DNA of 64,000 nucleotides from Niabella beijingensis (lineage in GTDB: Bacteria; Bacteroidota; Bacteroidia; Chitinophagales; Chitinophagaceae). Shown one piece after another: positions 40,368 through 49,559 of the stretch; position 1 is the first letter of the stretch, and every line of letters starts with the position of its first letter. The translations under genes and the position numbers were made by a program. The notes below the pieces were generated by a model. It did not search any database. It was not told the DNA's origin and saw only the letters and a program-made list of their open reading frames with translations. The stretch covers positions 1,612,001 to 1,676,000 of the forward strand of contig NZ_JAIQDI010000001.1 of the NCBI RefSeq assembly GCF_020034665.1, in the 5' to 3' direction.

Positions 40368-41696
40368 TCATCCGTTCCTGCTCAATTTTATTTCACCCCG
40401 CCGCCAGTTCCTGATCCTGTATCCCCGCACCGCATAAAAAATTAAATAGGCATAACAGGGAACCAGTATTCCGTATGCGGCACGAACATTGAAAACATCC
40501 GCAAAATAGCCATACACCAACGGCATGATGGCATTGCCGCAAAGTCCCATGATCATCAGCGATGCACCCAGTTTTGTAAAGCGTCCCAGTCCGTCCAGGG
40601 CCAGCGGCCAGATACCGGCCCATACCAGGGAATTGGCCAGTCCTAATAATACCAGGAACCATATGGAGACATCGGCCTGATGTCCCAATAGGGTAACCTG
40701 CCCCTTTGTAAAAAGGAGCAGTAAGGAAAAGAGCAACCCGAGAAAGGTGCATATCTTTAAAGCGGTACCCTGGCTAAAAAACCGGGGTATACAAATAATC
40801 CCGATCATATACCCGGTAATCGTGGCTGCCAATGTATAAGAGGGAAAGGACTTGGCTTCCAGCAGCTGGATGCCCATGCTCCCTGCATAATTGATAATGG
40901 TATCAATAGCAACAATCTGCGTTCCCACGTGTAAAAAAATAGCAACAGCCCCCAGCACCAGATGCGGAAACTGGAAAATGGAGGTCTTCCCCGAATTGGC
41001 CAGGGCCACGGTTCCGTTCTCCTCCTCCGTATTGATCTCGGGCAACGGAGAGTACCGTACCATGATCCCTAAAACAAAGAGCACACAGCCTACTACCGTA
41101 TAGGGTATGATCACTCTTCGGATCAGTTCATCCAACGCCGCCGCCTTCTGATCAGGAGCCATTGCGGGGATCTGCTGAAATAGTGCGGCGTCGGAAGACC
41201 GGAGAATAACTGCCGCAAAAATGAGCGGAGCCAGAATGCCGGCACCTTTATTACAGATACCCATAATACTGATCCGCTGAGCAGCTCGCTCCTTTGAACC
41301 CAGTATCGTGATATAGGGATTGGCTGCGGTTTGCATAATCGCAAGACCGGTTCCCAGTAAAAAAAGGCCTGTCAGGAAAAGGCCATAGGTACGGCTCAAT
41401 GCTGCCGGCACAAACATAAATGCCCCTGCCGCCATCACCCATAATGCAATCATCATTCCTTTTTTAAAACCCGTGCGCTTCAGAAGGTAGGATGAGGGAA
41501 CAGAGATCAGTAAATAGGAAATATAAAATGCCAGGGCCACCAGGTAGGATTGAAAATGGGTAAGCTCGCAGGCTATTTTAAAATAGGGGATCAGGATCGC
41601 ATTGATCCAGGAGACAAATCCAAAGATAAAAAACAGCACCCCTATGATCACCAGGGATACGACCGTATCTCTTTTACTTAACAGGCTTCCTTCCAT
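40368..41696 (-). CDS. Sugar MFS transporter of the FucP/GluP/NagP type
   Basis: A 442-residue inner-membrane protein with twelve predicted helices. The FHS-family hallmarks are FFIFGFVSWINAILIPYFK in helix 1 and QTAANPYITILG in helix 4. Such transporters bring fucose, glucose/galactose or, for NagP, N-acetylglucosamine across the inner membrane by proton symport. The adjacent nagB-like gene and the nagA gene at the end of the locus make an N-acetylated amino sugar the leading candidate. A hairpin lies just upstream. Confidence 0.9.
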   Translation of the reverse strand: MEGSLLSKRDTVVSLVIIGVLFFIFGFVSWINAILIPYFKIACELTHFQSYLVALAFYISYLLISVPSSYLLKRTGFKKGMMIALWVMAAGAFMFVPAALSRTYGLFLTGLFLLGTGLAIMQTAANPYITILGSKERAAQRISIMGICNKGAGILAPLIFAAVILRSSDAALFQQIPAMAPDQKAAALDELIRRVIIPYTVVGCVLFVLGIMVRYSPLPEINTEEENGTVALANSGKTSIFQFPHLVLGAVAIFLHVGTQIVAIDTIINYAGSMGIQLLEAKSFPSYTLAATITGYMIGIICIPRFFSQGTALKICTFLGLLFSLLLLFTKGQVTLLGHQADVSIWFLVLLGLANSLVWAGIWPLALDGLGRFTKLGASLMIMGLCGNAIMPLVYGYFADVFNVRAAYGILVPCYAYLIFYAVRGYRIRNWRRGEIKLSRNG

Positions 41697-41767
41697 TAGC
41701 GGTATTCTTTATCTGTAAAAAATTAATGACAAACCACTCCCATTACTGCTCCTGTCCGGAACAGTAT

Positions 41768-41792
41768 GCCTGGGACTGTCTGTTACCCAGGC
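41768..41792. promoter_or_regulatory. Hairpin between the Gfo/Idh gene and the MFS transporter gene
   Basis: A perfect 7-bp inverted repeat (GCCTGGG / CCCAGGC) with an 11-nt loop, without a following T-run on either strand. It may be a processing or attenuation structure within the long transcript. Confidence 0.35.
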
Positions 41793-41826
41793 CGCTCTAT
41801 TTATAAAAATGGTTTATTTGCTTAAA

Positions 41827-43182
41827 TCATATATGCGGCTCCCAGCCTTTTTCATAACTGCGTCCCCACAACTTCATGGCCGCCGCATCGGAGCGTATGT
41901 GTCCGTTAGCGGGATCGGTCACAAGCATTCCGGAGGTTCGCTGTGCGATGTTACCCAACTGCACCAGCAAGGTACTTTTATATCCCTCCTGAATATCCGA
42001 ATGCAGGGTGGCATTGCCTTTTATGGCATCAAACAGATTCTGAAAATGAAACCCGTCCAGCTTTTCTGTTGGGTTCGACAAATCGCCGGCTTTAAATTCA
42101 GTAGTATCCTTTACTTCCTTTTGCAGCTTATTGTCGAGCCCGTAAATGCTGTAGCTGTTGCCGCCATTGATCTGCAGCGAGCCCTTTTCACCATAAAATA
42201 TTACACCTACGGAAGCGCCTTCGTTGTATTTGCCATTCGCACTGCGGCCCTCCCAGGTGATCATACTTTTATCAGCAAATTCTAAAGAAATCATTTGTGT
42301 GTCGGGTGTTTCCCAATCATCCGAAAAAGCAAAAGTTCCTCCGCTGGATTGTACCTTTGTAGGGTAATCCACCTGCAGGCCCCAGCGGGCCAGATCCACC
42401 ATATGCGTGCCATTATTCAGGGCTTCGCCGGTGCCCCAATGCCAGAACCAATGCCAGTTATAATGGATCAGATTATCCTTATAGGGTTTCCTGGGTGCAG
42501 GGCCCTGCCATAAATCATAATTCAGCCAGGTTGGAACTGCCGTAACTTTTCCGGTTCCAATTGGTTTACGACTATTCGTATACCAGGTTTTTGCAAAATA
42601 AGGTTTGCCGATAACGCCTTCGTGTATTTCTTTAATTGCTTGTGCCACATTGGGCCAGGAACGGCGCTGGTTACCCATCTGCAACACTTTGCCATATTTT
42701 TTCTGAGCCGCCACCAGCAACTCTCCTTCTCTTGGATTATGGCTGCAGGGTTTTTCCAGGTATACATGTTTACCGGCCTGCATCGCCAGCAGTGCTGCGG
42801 GTGCATGCCAGTGATCCGGAGCTGCTACCACCAGTACATCCAGGTCTTTTTTCTCCAGCGCTTTCCTGAAATCCGGCTGTGCCACCGGTTTAAAATGCTG
42901 GATCGTTTCCAAACGGGTTATGCATTTATCTGCAGCCCGCTGGTCCACATCACTTATATAGCGCACCAGGCAATTGGGCTGTTTGGCAAAGTTGCTGGCC
43001 AAAGCCAGTCCACGGCTGTTTACGCCCATTACGCCCACATTAAACTTTTCGTTGGCGCCCAAAATACTTTTATAACTACGGGCAGTAAATCCTGGCAAAA
43101 CACCTCCAACGGTAAGCGCTGCTGAACTTAAAATGGCTTTCTTTACAAAATCCCGTCTTGAATTGACTGGTTGTTTCTCCAT
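41827..43182 (-). CDS. Tat-exported Gfo/Idh/MocA-family oxidoreductase
   Basis: A 451-residue protein with a Tat signal (NSRRDFVKKA, hydrophobic to about residue 31). GVMGVNSRG marks the nucleotide-binding fold and VYLEKPCSH the EKP motif. A long C-terminal domain contains WHWFWHWGTGEALNNGTHM, whose histidines resemble the active-site region of exported family members. It is one of three consecutive Gfo/Idh genes behind the regulator, separated by only 10 bp from the next one, so a multi-step sugar oxidation/reduction scheme is plausible. Confidence 0.9.
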   Translation of the reverse strand: MEKQPVNSRRDFVKKAILSSAALTVGGVLPGFTARSYKSILGANEKFNVGVMGVNSRGLALASNFAKQPNCLVRYISDVDQRAADKCITRLETIQHFKPVAQPDFRKALEKKDLDVLVVAAPDHWHAPAALLAMQAGKHVYLEKPCSHNPREGELLVAAQKKYGKVLQMGNQRRSWPNVAQAIKEIHEGVIGKPYFAKTWYTNSRKPIGTGKVTAVPTWLNYDLWQGPAPRKPYKDNLIHYNWHWFWHWGTGEALNNGTHMVDLARWGLQVDYPTKVQSSGGTFAFSDDWETPDTQMISLEFADKSMITWEGRSANGKYNEGASVGVIFYGEKGSLQINGGNSYSIYGLDNKLQKEVKDTTEFKAGDLSNPTEKLDGFHFQNLFDAIKGNATLHSDIQEGYKSTLLVQLGNIAQRTSGMLVTDPANGHIRSDAAAMKLWGRSYEKGWEPHI

Positions 43183-43192
43183 AAACTAATTT

Positions 43193-44197
43193 TTATCGTT
43201 TTAATAATGCAGACACATCCACTGCATTGCCGTCCTTTTTTTTGCTGATATCCGCCGCTTCCATAAACGCCAGTATTTCCAGTGTTTCTGCTTCCGTAAC
43301 AGGGGGAACGCCTGTTTCAAAAAAACGTGTGATCTCCACTAATAACGGATCGTATCCGGTAAATGCTCCCAGTACCAGTGGTCCTTTTTCTCCAAATACA
43401 ATGCCCCCGTAACCATCTTTACCGCTGCGTGTACCTCTAAATGTACCAATCCTCCCATCTTCCCAGGTGCCAATTACAACATCGGTATTGGTGGTATGCA
43501 CCCTGCGTACTGTTTTACACCCGGTGCCCATTGCGGCAAACAGGGTTTCCACCCCGTGTATGCCGTACCAGAACAAATCGGGGTGTGTAGGTTCCAATTT
43601 AGCAGGGCTATATGTTTCCGCTCCGGTCACTTTCCCGATTTTCCCATCTTTTACATCGCTCATTCCTGTTATAAACCGCAGCGATGAACTCGAAAATACA
43701 GGTGTATTGTTTTGACGGGCAGCATTAAAAATAGCTTTGGCATCTTTCAAAGAAGCAGCCATGGGTTTATCAATAAACAGCGGCTTGCGTGCTTTCAATA
43801 CCTGCAACGCCTGCTCCAGGTGCAGGCGGCCGTCGTTTGTTTCCAAAAACACCACATCCACCTGTCTTAGCAACTCCGGAATGGAGCCGGCGATTTTTAC
43901 CCCCAGCTTTTTCACGTCTTCCGTATATCCCGGCATACGCTCCACGCTGGTCCGGATGTCCCGGCTTCCATAAGGATAGGCGGTCACTACCTGGTATCCC
44001 TGCCACTTCGCATCCGGATTCGCGGCATTCAACGCCTTTGTAAATGCAACTGCGTGGGAGGTATCCAGGCCAATAATGCCCACTCGTTTTCCTGCTGCTT
44101 TTTTACCGGTTGCCGTGGTCATTGCTGCCAGGCTATTGCCCATGATGCCGGCAATGGATACGGCTCCAACTGTTTTTACAAATTTTCTTCTATGCAT
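43193..44197 (-). CDS. Gfo/Idh/MocA-family oxidoreductase with a Tat-like leader
   Basis: A 334-residue protein, shorter than its neighbours. The leader MHRRKFVKTVGAVSIAG is Tat-like. The nucleotide-binding strand reads GIIGLDTSHA, and the usual EKP motif is DKP in LFIDKPMAA. It is 12 bp downstream of the 397-residue paralogue and 10 bp upstream of the 451-residue paralogue. The three differ strongly, so they likely act on different substrates or different positions. Reaction unknown. Confidence 0.85.
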   Translation of the reverse strand: MHRRKFVKTVGAVSIAGIMGNSLAAMTTATGKKAAGKRVGIIGLDTSHAVAFTKALNAANPDAKWQGYQVVTAYPYGSRDIRTSVERMPGYTEDVKKLGVKIAGSIPELLRQVDVVFLETNDGRLHLEQALQVLKARKPLFIDKPMAASLKDAKAIFNAARQNNTPVFSSSSLRFITGMSDVKDGKIGKVTGAETYSPAKLEPTHPDLFWYGIHGVETLFAAMGTGCKTVRRVHTTNTDVVIGTWEDGRIGTFRGTRSGKDGYGGIVFGEKGPLVLGAFTGYDPLLVEITRFFETGVPPVTEAETLEILAFMEAADISKKKDGNAVDVSALLKR

Positions 44198-44209
44198 AAA
44201 ATACGATCA

Positions 44210-45403
44210 TTATTTGTATCGGTCTTCCCATTTTTGTAAAATGCCTGATTCCGCCGCCGCATTACCCATATGCACTGCAATCGCCGTTTCTTTTCCTGTA
44301 TGTACATTGGAAACCGGCAGCTGGCCGTCCCGTACACTTTTTACAAAACCACGTAATGCAAAAGTGGTGGGCTCTGTTTTTTCGGTATCATTGAAAATCA
44401 CAATCCCCTCGCCCTTATTCAATACTTCCTTGGTAGCACCGGTAACCCCATCTACGATCATCTGCTCTTTTTTCAATTTTTCAGGAAACAGCAATGCACG
44501 GTCCCGTGTCATTTCAATAGTTCCGGTGCTTCCCAGGATTCTCGTAAGATATCCATTGTATTCATTACTTAAAACAGATACAATACTTGATTTTACGCCC
44601 CCTTCATAGTCATATATCACTCTCACATTATCGAAAGTAGTACGTCCGTCTCTCCAGAAATTAACATCGCCCATACCTATCGCTTTTAGAGGATGCCCGT
44701 CCTGCAGCCAGTTCACTATATCGATCTGGTGGGCGGAAAGCTCTGCCAGCGGACCTCCTGAAAACTCTTTATACATCCGCCAGTTCACCTGTTTTTCCAT
44801 AGATGGATCGGTTACAGGCCGGCGCCAGTCTGAGTTCCGGTTATACTGGCATTCATAATGTGTTACTTTCCCGATCAATCCGTCTGCAATAAGCTTTTTT
44901 ATTTTAGGGTACATTCCATAGTACCGGTATTGATGCCCTACCTGTATTATAATTTGGGGCCGACTTTCAGACAACGCTTCCAGCTTAAGTGCCTGATCGA
45001 TATCATAAGTCATCGTTTTTTCTACATAAATGTGCTTACCTGCTTCAATTGCATCCCTGGCTATCTGGTAATGCAGGTATAAAGGCGTTGCAATAATTAC
45101 CGCATCCACCGATCTATCCTGTATCAGTTTTTGATATTCCGGATATAATTTGGCATCGGGAACTACTGTCTTACACCGCTGTAAGTGGCTGTTGTCAATA
45201 TCACAACAGGCAGTTACTTTAGCACCATCAACCCTGGTAAGTAAATTCAGCAACCCCGATCCACGCTGACCAACGCCGATGAGCCCAATATTTACAGTAC
45301 TCTTAAAAATACCGGCCTTGCCAATCGATGGTCCTGCCAGAAAACCAGCGGTACCCAGGGAGCTGGCATATAAAAAATCTCTTCTTGTAAAATTTTTTCT
45401 CAT
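44210..45403 (-). CDS. Tat-exported Gfo/Idh/MocA-family oxidoreductase, first gene after the regulator
   Basis: A 397-residue protein with a Tat signal (FTRRDFLYASS). NIGLIGVGQRG is the cofactor loop. The conserved EKP is altered to EKT in IYVEKTMTYD; in this family that lysine normally helps catalysis and the proline shapes the loop, so the lysine is kept. The C-terminal domain includes ELSAHQIDIVNWL with a candidate active-site histidine. It is the first structural gene after the XylR-like regulator gene and likely opens the main transcript. Confidence 0.88.
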   Translation of the reverse strand: MRKNFTRRDFLYASSLGTAGFLAGPSIGKAGIFKSTVNIGLIGVGQRGSGLLNLLTRVDGAKVTACCDIDNSHLQRCKTVVPDAKLYPEYQKLIQDRSVDAVIIATPLYLHYQIARDAIEAGKHIYVEKTMTYDIDQALKLEALSESRPQIIIQVGHQYRYYGMYPKIKKLIADGLIGKVTHYECQYNRNSDWRRPVTDPSMEKQVNWRMYKEFSGGPLAELSAHQIDIVNWLQDGHPLKAIGMGDVNFWRDGRTTFDNVRVIYDYEGGVKSSIVSVLSNEYNGYLTRILGSTGTIEMTRDRALLFPEKLKKEQMIVDGVTGATKEVLNKGEGIVIFNDTEKTEPTTFALRGFVKSVRDGQLPVSNVHTGKETAIAVHMGNAAAESGILQKWEDRYK

Positions 45404-45659
45404 TTGATCTCTTGCGTAAATATATTATGGGTTGTTCCTGGAAGGCTTTCCGGCGCCCTCTTCACAACCGGACATTCGGCATACTCAGCCGGCATGTGCG
45501 TCTCATTCAATAATTCTATCCGTTATTTATGGCATCTAAATTCTAAAAGCAATCAAAGACGAGATCTCAAAAACTTCGCTTATCGTGGTATAAAATTAGA
45601 CTCCCTTCTAAAGATTTAATTATCGAATCACGCAATCCCTACTTCAAAAAACGCAAAAT
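45404..45659 (-). promoter_or_regulatory. Intergenic region likely holding the main promoter of the utilization locus
   Basis: A 256-bp gap separates the regulator gene from the first structural gene, the largest gap in the 32-kb run. No exact TAnnTTTG box was found on the minus strand; TAATTTTA (one mismatch) is the nearest. A GAGATCTC palindrome and AT-rich flanks are present. Assignment as a promoter rests on position, not on a motif. Confidence 0.35.
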
Positions 45660-46820
45660 TTACTTTTTCTCTGCAAATTTCTTCAGGTACTCCGTGGGCG
45701 TGCAGTTCATAAATTTTTTAAAGATACGAGACAGGTTGCGGGAATCACTAAAACCGGATCGTATAGCAAGATCCAATAAAGACAGTTCCGGATGGGTAAG
45801 CAAGAGGTTTGCAAGATGTTCTATGCGGCATTTTAAAATAAACTGATAAACAGAGACGCCCATTTCATTTTTAAACTTGGTTTCCAGGTTTCTTCTGGAT
45901 AAAGGCACCATACGGGTTAGCGCTTCAATGGAAAGTGCAGTGGTATAAGCAGACTCTATATATTGTACCAGTTCTCTTATATATTCATTAGCAACATTGT
46001 ATCTTTCTGTAGACTGCCTCAGCTCTATACGCACGGGGTTTACAATAACATTATGGGGCATCGTCCGTTTGTCTAAAACCAGCTGATGCAGCAGTCTTCC
46101 TACCTCATATCCGCCCTTTTCCACATCCAGTACAATGGAAGAGAGCGGTGGATCAGAAAGATTACAGATCAAGTCATCATTATCGACACCAAGCAGGGCT
46201 ATATCACCAGGGATCGAAATATTATTAAGCTTGCAAATGTCCGATACCTGCAGTGCAAAATAATCATCACATGCAAACAAGGCAACCGGCCTGGGAAGGC
46301 TCATGAGCCATTGGTTCAACCGTTCATACCCGCCGCCCCATTGCTCTTCGTTAAGATTCTCTGTTTCGAAATGGAAATACCTGCCACCCTGTTTTTCAAT
46401 TTCACTTCTGAATCCTTCGGCTCTTTCTATTGACCAAACCACATTTTTATTTCCGTAAAAAGCAAAATCCCGGTAGCGCCGTTGTATAAAAAACCGGGCA
46501 GCCATCACTCCTGTACCCCGATAATCGCCCGTCAAATTCGAAAAATAGTCGCTTCGCTCTTTATAGTTCTGAACAATTACCGGAATACCGAGGCCTTTAA
46601 GATAATTGACGTCATCACTGTCTGCCTGTGCAATTACCGCATCTGCTTTCCATTCCCTGACCGATTTCAGAACCCCTTTTTCTCCATATAAAGTTTTATA
46701 ATAAGGAGGCAGGCGATAGAACAACCATGGTCCGTAATCTTTTGAGTACTTTATCAGGCCCCTGAGCACCCTCCTACTGAATTTACTCGAATGATCGATC
46801 AATAGTAAAATCCGTATCAA
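45660..46820 (-). CDS. XylR-like transcriptional regulator (LacI-type sensor plus AraC DNA-binding domain)
   Basis: A 386-residue protein joining a periplasmic-binding-protein-like sugar sensor (about 1-275) to a C-terminal AraC-type double helix-turn-helix (about 285-384). The sensor contains ALFACDDYFALQV and IALLGVDNDD, typical of LacI/GalR sensors. The second helix-turn-helix reads LAIRSGFSDSRNLSRIFKK. The start is TTG at 46820, with an in-frame stop three codons upstream and no usable ATG nearby. It should sense a sugar or sugar derivative and activate the locus that follows on the same strand. Confidence 0.9.
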   Translation of the reverse strand: MIRILLLIDHSSKFSRRVLRGLIKYSKDYGPWLFYRLPPYYKTLYGEKGVLKSVREWKADAVIAQADSDDVNYLKGLGIPVIVQNYKERSDYFSNLTGDYRGTGVMAARFFIQRRYRDFAFYGNKNVVWSIERAEGFRSEIEKQGGRYFHFETENLNEEQWGGGYERLNQWLMSLPRPVALFACDDYFALQVSDICKLNNISIPGDIALLGVDNDDLICNLSDPPLSSIVLDVEKGGYEVGRLLHQLVLDKRTMPHNVIVNPVRIELRQSTERYNVANEYIRELVQYIESAYTTALSIEALTRMVPLSRRNLETKFKNEMGVSVYQFILKCRIEHLANLLLTHPELSLLDLAIRSGFSDSRNLSRIFKKFMNCTPTEYLKKFAEKK

Positions 46821-47733
46821 AATAGTTTAGTTTAAAATAATTTCCCGAATACCATTCATAAAATTATATTTTTTAGCGTATAATCTTCACAGAAACAAAG
46901 AAAAGTATAATGGCTGACTGATGCAGACCCCCGACTTATGAATGGGCAGGGCAAATCAGTTTCATTAGTATTAATAACCTTATTTATTTTATAAACACCG
47001 CTTTCCGATAATCAATTCAGAACGCCAAAAATGCCATGAAAATGCAGCGCTAAAGCCGGCTGAAAATGATTCACCAGAAAATAACTTCTTTAACCTGCGG
47101 CAGTACGTTTTACCTGCAATACCTGATATCACAGGTCTGAACTTCTGCTATGAACCATTCTCCCTTTGATGGTTCATGCCCAAAAAAGCAACCGGATCCT
47201 ATCTTAATCATTGAAATTATTCGTTGCGTATCCAGTCATCAATAGGGTTTGAAACCTCAAACAACCGACACAATCCTTTCATTTTTTATTCGTTTCATAT
47301 TCTTTGATTTTTTATTGATATTTAAAACGTAAATTTGGTAAACCGCATTAATAACCAGTCCTCTTATTTCTGTAATGCACAAAAGTTGCTGCAATTTTTT
47401 CTGGTATTTTATCGGGCTGACCGGCTCCGGTTCAGTGATTGTTTCGTTTAGAAAAAAAAATCGCCTTTTACTTCTTTGTCCCCGGTTTGGGAAAAAGATA
47501 ATCCAGAACTCATTAGAAAGCCTTTTTCTTTCTGGTATTTCGGATAAATCTTCGGTTGATGTACAATATGGTTGCCGGCATTCCGGTGCGTTAACATTGG
47601 CCGTAAACGCTCCCCTGTATCAGTAACCAACTCCGGACAAGCACAGGTTCTGGTTCAGTATTGATAATGATGATCAAAAACAATCTTTTATAATCAGGAT
47701 TGCACTATTAAAAATCAATAAAACTCCTCAACT
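46821..47733. other. Gene-poor 913-bp region upstream of the M20 peptidase gene
   Basis: The only longer frames are 83 codons (plus, 47375-47626) and 60 codons (minus, 47448-47630), neither with recognisable features. A 21-residue minus-strand ORF (47217-47282) is noted but not called. TAAATTTG at 47330-47337 (plus strand) with TTG 23 bp upstream is a possible promoter pointing at the peptidase gene, leaving a long leader. One perfect inverted repeat lies at 47150-47177. Codon decay suggests old, lost genes, but none could be identified. Confidence 0.45.
47150..47177. repeat. Inverted repeat ATGAACCAT-N10-ATGGTTCAT
   Basis: A perfect 9-bp inverted repeat with a 10-bp spacer, not followed by a T-run on either strand. 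It could be an operator or the end of a small lost element. Confidence 0.35.
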
Positions 47734-49275
47734 ATGAAAATTATGAGAAAAATCCTTTTATGGTCTTTGATCATCCTGGTCATTTTGATCGGTTTTATTC
47801 TGGTTAAAACAATCACCTACCCCTTTAAAAAAGCACCGGCAAGTAAAACTGAAGCCATCAATATTCCAAAAGACGATTCTGCCGTTTACCGGTTCTCCGG
47901 CGGTTTAAAGGTTCCAACGATCTCTACCGGCGAATTAGGTGATTTTGATTATACCCCCTTTGATGCATTTAAAATATACCTGAGAAATAATTATCCTTTG
48001 GTTTATCAAAACACGGAAAACTATGAAGTGAATGGCTATGGGTTGGTTTTCCGATGGAAAGGCCACAACGCTGCTCTAAAGCCCATCTTATTTTTATCGC
48101 ATATGGATGTGGTTCCTCCGGGAGCTGCTTCCGTTAAAAATAAAGACTCCGCTATCTTTAAACCCCTGGATAAAGCAGCCTCCGCTGTAACAATGATAGC
48201 CAAGGAGTGGGATTACCCTCCTTTTTCCGGAGCCGTTGCTAATGGAAGGATTTATGGAAGAGGCGCTTTGGATATGAAGGGCATGCTTTTTTCCTTAATG
48301 GAATCCATGACCCGCCTGATGAAAGAAGGCTATATTCCTCAACGTGATATCTATCTGGCGTTTGGGTTTGATGAGGAGGTAGGAGGAAGAAAAGGAGCAC
48401 AGGAAATTGCAGCGAATTTTAAACAAAAAGGGCTGGAATTTGATGCAGTCTACGATGAAGGCGGAGTCATATTAGAAAAGGGAAGTATCGGCGGAATCGA
48501 TGCGGATCTTGCATTGATTGGTTGTGCAGAGAAAGGTTTTTTGTCTGCGCGGATAAAAGTAAAGGGCCTCGGCGGGCATTCCTCTGTGCCGCCTCTGGAA
48601 AGTGCCATTGGCAAAGCTGCAATCATTATGCGGCGATTGGAAGATCATCAGATGAAACCGGTCATTACCCCGCTTATACAGGAGTTTTTTGATAATGTGG
48701 GAGGGGCCATGTCCTTTTCAACCCGTCTGGCTGTTGCCAATAAATGGCTTTTGAAAAAAGTACTGCTATCCCAGCTGACCAAGAACAACTCTACAAATGC
48801 GTTGGTGCGTACCACCACCGCTTTGACAATGATGAAGGGTAGTGACGGGACCAATGTGCTGTCACCGGAAGTGTCGTTTGTGGTCAATTTCAGGCTGCTT
48901 CCCGGCAATTCGGTTGAAGAGGTAAAAGCGCACATTGCAAATGCCACAAAAGGTTTCGACGTGGAGGTGGAAGAGATAGACAATACAAGAGCAGCTTCCG
49001 CTGTATCATCGACGAATACCAGGGCCTATCAGGTGGTAGAAGCCGGAATCAAGACGGTCTTCCCCGGGGTTTTGACGACCCCCTATCTTACGGTAGGCGG
49101 AACGGATGCATATAAATACCAGATTGTCAGCAAAAACATCTACCGCTTCATCCCCTTTAAAATCAATAGTGCGGAGCAGCAGAGTATTCATAGTACCAAT
49201 GAATATATCAGCATCGAAAATTACGAGAAGATGCTGTTTTATTTTAAATATATAATGCAGCACTATGACAAGTAA
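47734..49275 (+). CDS. M20-family metallopeptidase, membrane-anchored (carboxypeptidase PM20D1-like)
   Basis: A 513-residue protein with an N-terminal membrane anchor (about 7-27). The di-zinc site is visible: H in LSHMDVVPPG, bridging D in GRGALDMKG, EE in FGFDEEVGG, D in YDEGG, and H in HSTNEY near the C-terminus. The dimerisation/lid domain lies in the middle (GHSSVPP). Length and motifs resemble PM20D1/carboxypeptidase S proteins, which hydrolyse small peptides or N-acyl amino acids. It stands alone on the plus strand between gene-poor stretches. Confidence 0.92.
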   Translation: MKIMRKILLWSLIILVILIGFILVKTITYPFKKAPASKTEAINIPKDDSAVYRFSGGLKVPTISTGELGDFDYTPFDAFKIYLRNNYPLVYQNTENYEVNGYGLVFRWKGHNAALKPILFLSHMDVVPPGAASVKNKDSAIFKPLDKAASAVTMIAKEWDYPPFSGAVANGRIYGRGALDMKGMLFSLMESMTRLMKEGYIPQRDIYLAFGFDEEVGGRKGAQEIAANFKQKGLEFDAVYDEGGVILEKGSIGGIDADLALIGCAEKGFLSARIKVKGLGGHSSVPPLESAIGKAAIIMRRLEDHQMKPVITPLIQEFFDNVGGAMSFSTRLAVANKWLLKKVLLSQLTKNNSTNALVRTTTALTMMKGSDGTNVLSPEVSFVVNFRLLPGNSVEEVKAHIANATKGFDVEVEEIDNTRAASAVSSTNTRAYQVVEAGIKTVFPGVLTTPYLTVGGTDAYKYQIVSKNIYRFIPFKINSAEQQSIHSTNEYISIENYEKMLFYFKYIMQHYDK

Positions 49276-49295
49276 ACTCAGAATTTCTGCCAGGT

Positions 49296-49559
49296 TCAGG
49301 CCCTGTTTCCTAAAGCGTGAAAGTTAAAATTGAATTTTGCTGATTCGTTTTTTGATTTGTCGCGGGTTATTTCCAAATCAACATCATATCTTTTTAAGCC
49401 ATCTTCAGTATAGTTAAATGTTGAAATATACACTAGTTGGTTTTTTTAATCCTATCGCACAAAGATCAGCTTCCCAGAAATCAACAATCTTTAGTAGGTT
49501 GAAGTTAATTGTCAACTTCACTCTACTAATTAATTTATTATAGTGCTATCTTTTTCCAT
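49296..49559 (-). pseudogene. Frameshifted small gene, immunity-protein-like
   Basis: An ATG at 49559 opens MEKDST, the frame then shifts to read LLKIVDFWEADLCAIGLKK, and shifts back near a run of seven T (plus strand, 49441-49447) to read LVYISTFNYTEDGLKRYDV up to a TGA at 49296. The two shifts compensate: start to stop is exactly 88 codons. The protein-like pieces resemble small acidic immunity-type proteins, but no family is claimed. Its ATG overlaps the stop of the upstream remnant as TAATG, a coupled arrangement. Confidence 0.6.

Noticed and set aside
38175..46820. Sialic-acid catabolic cluster as the definite identity of the locus
   Set aside because: NagA, NagB, an aldolase and a BNR propeller fit, but there is no NanE, no kinase and no clear sialidase arginine triad; kept only as one hypothesis.
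47217..47282. 21-residue minus-strand ORF
   Set aside because: Sequence is protein-like but far too short to support without homologues.
47375..47626. 83-codon plus-strand frame downstream of a possible promoter
   Set aside because: Cysteine/phenylalanine-rich start and random-looking remainder; promoter spacing of 23 bp is not ideal.
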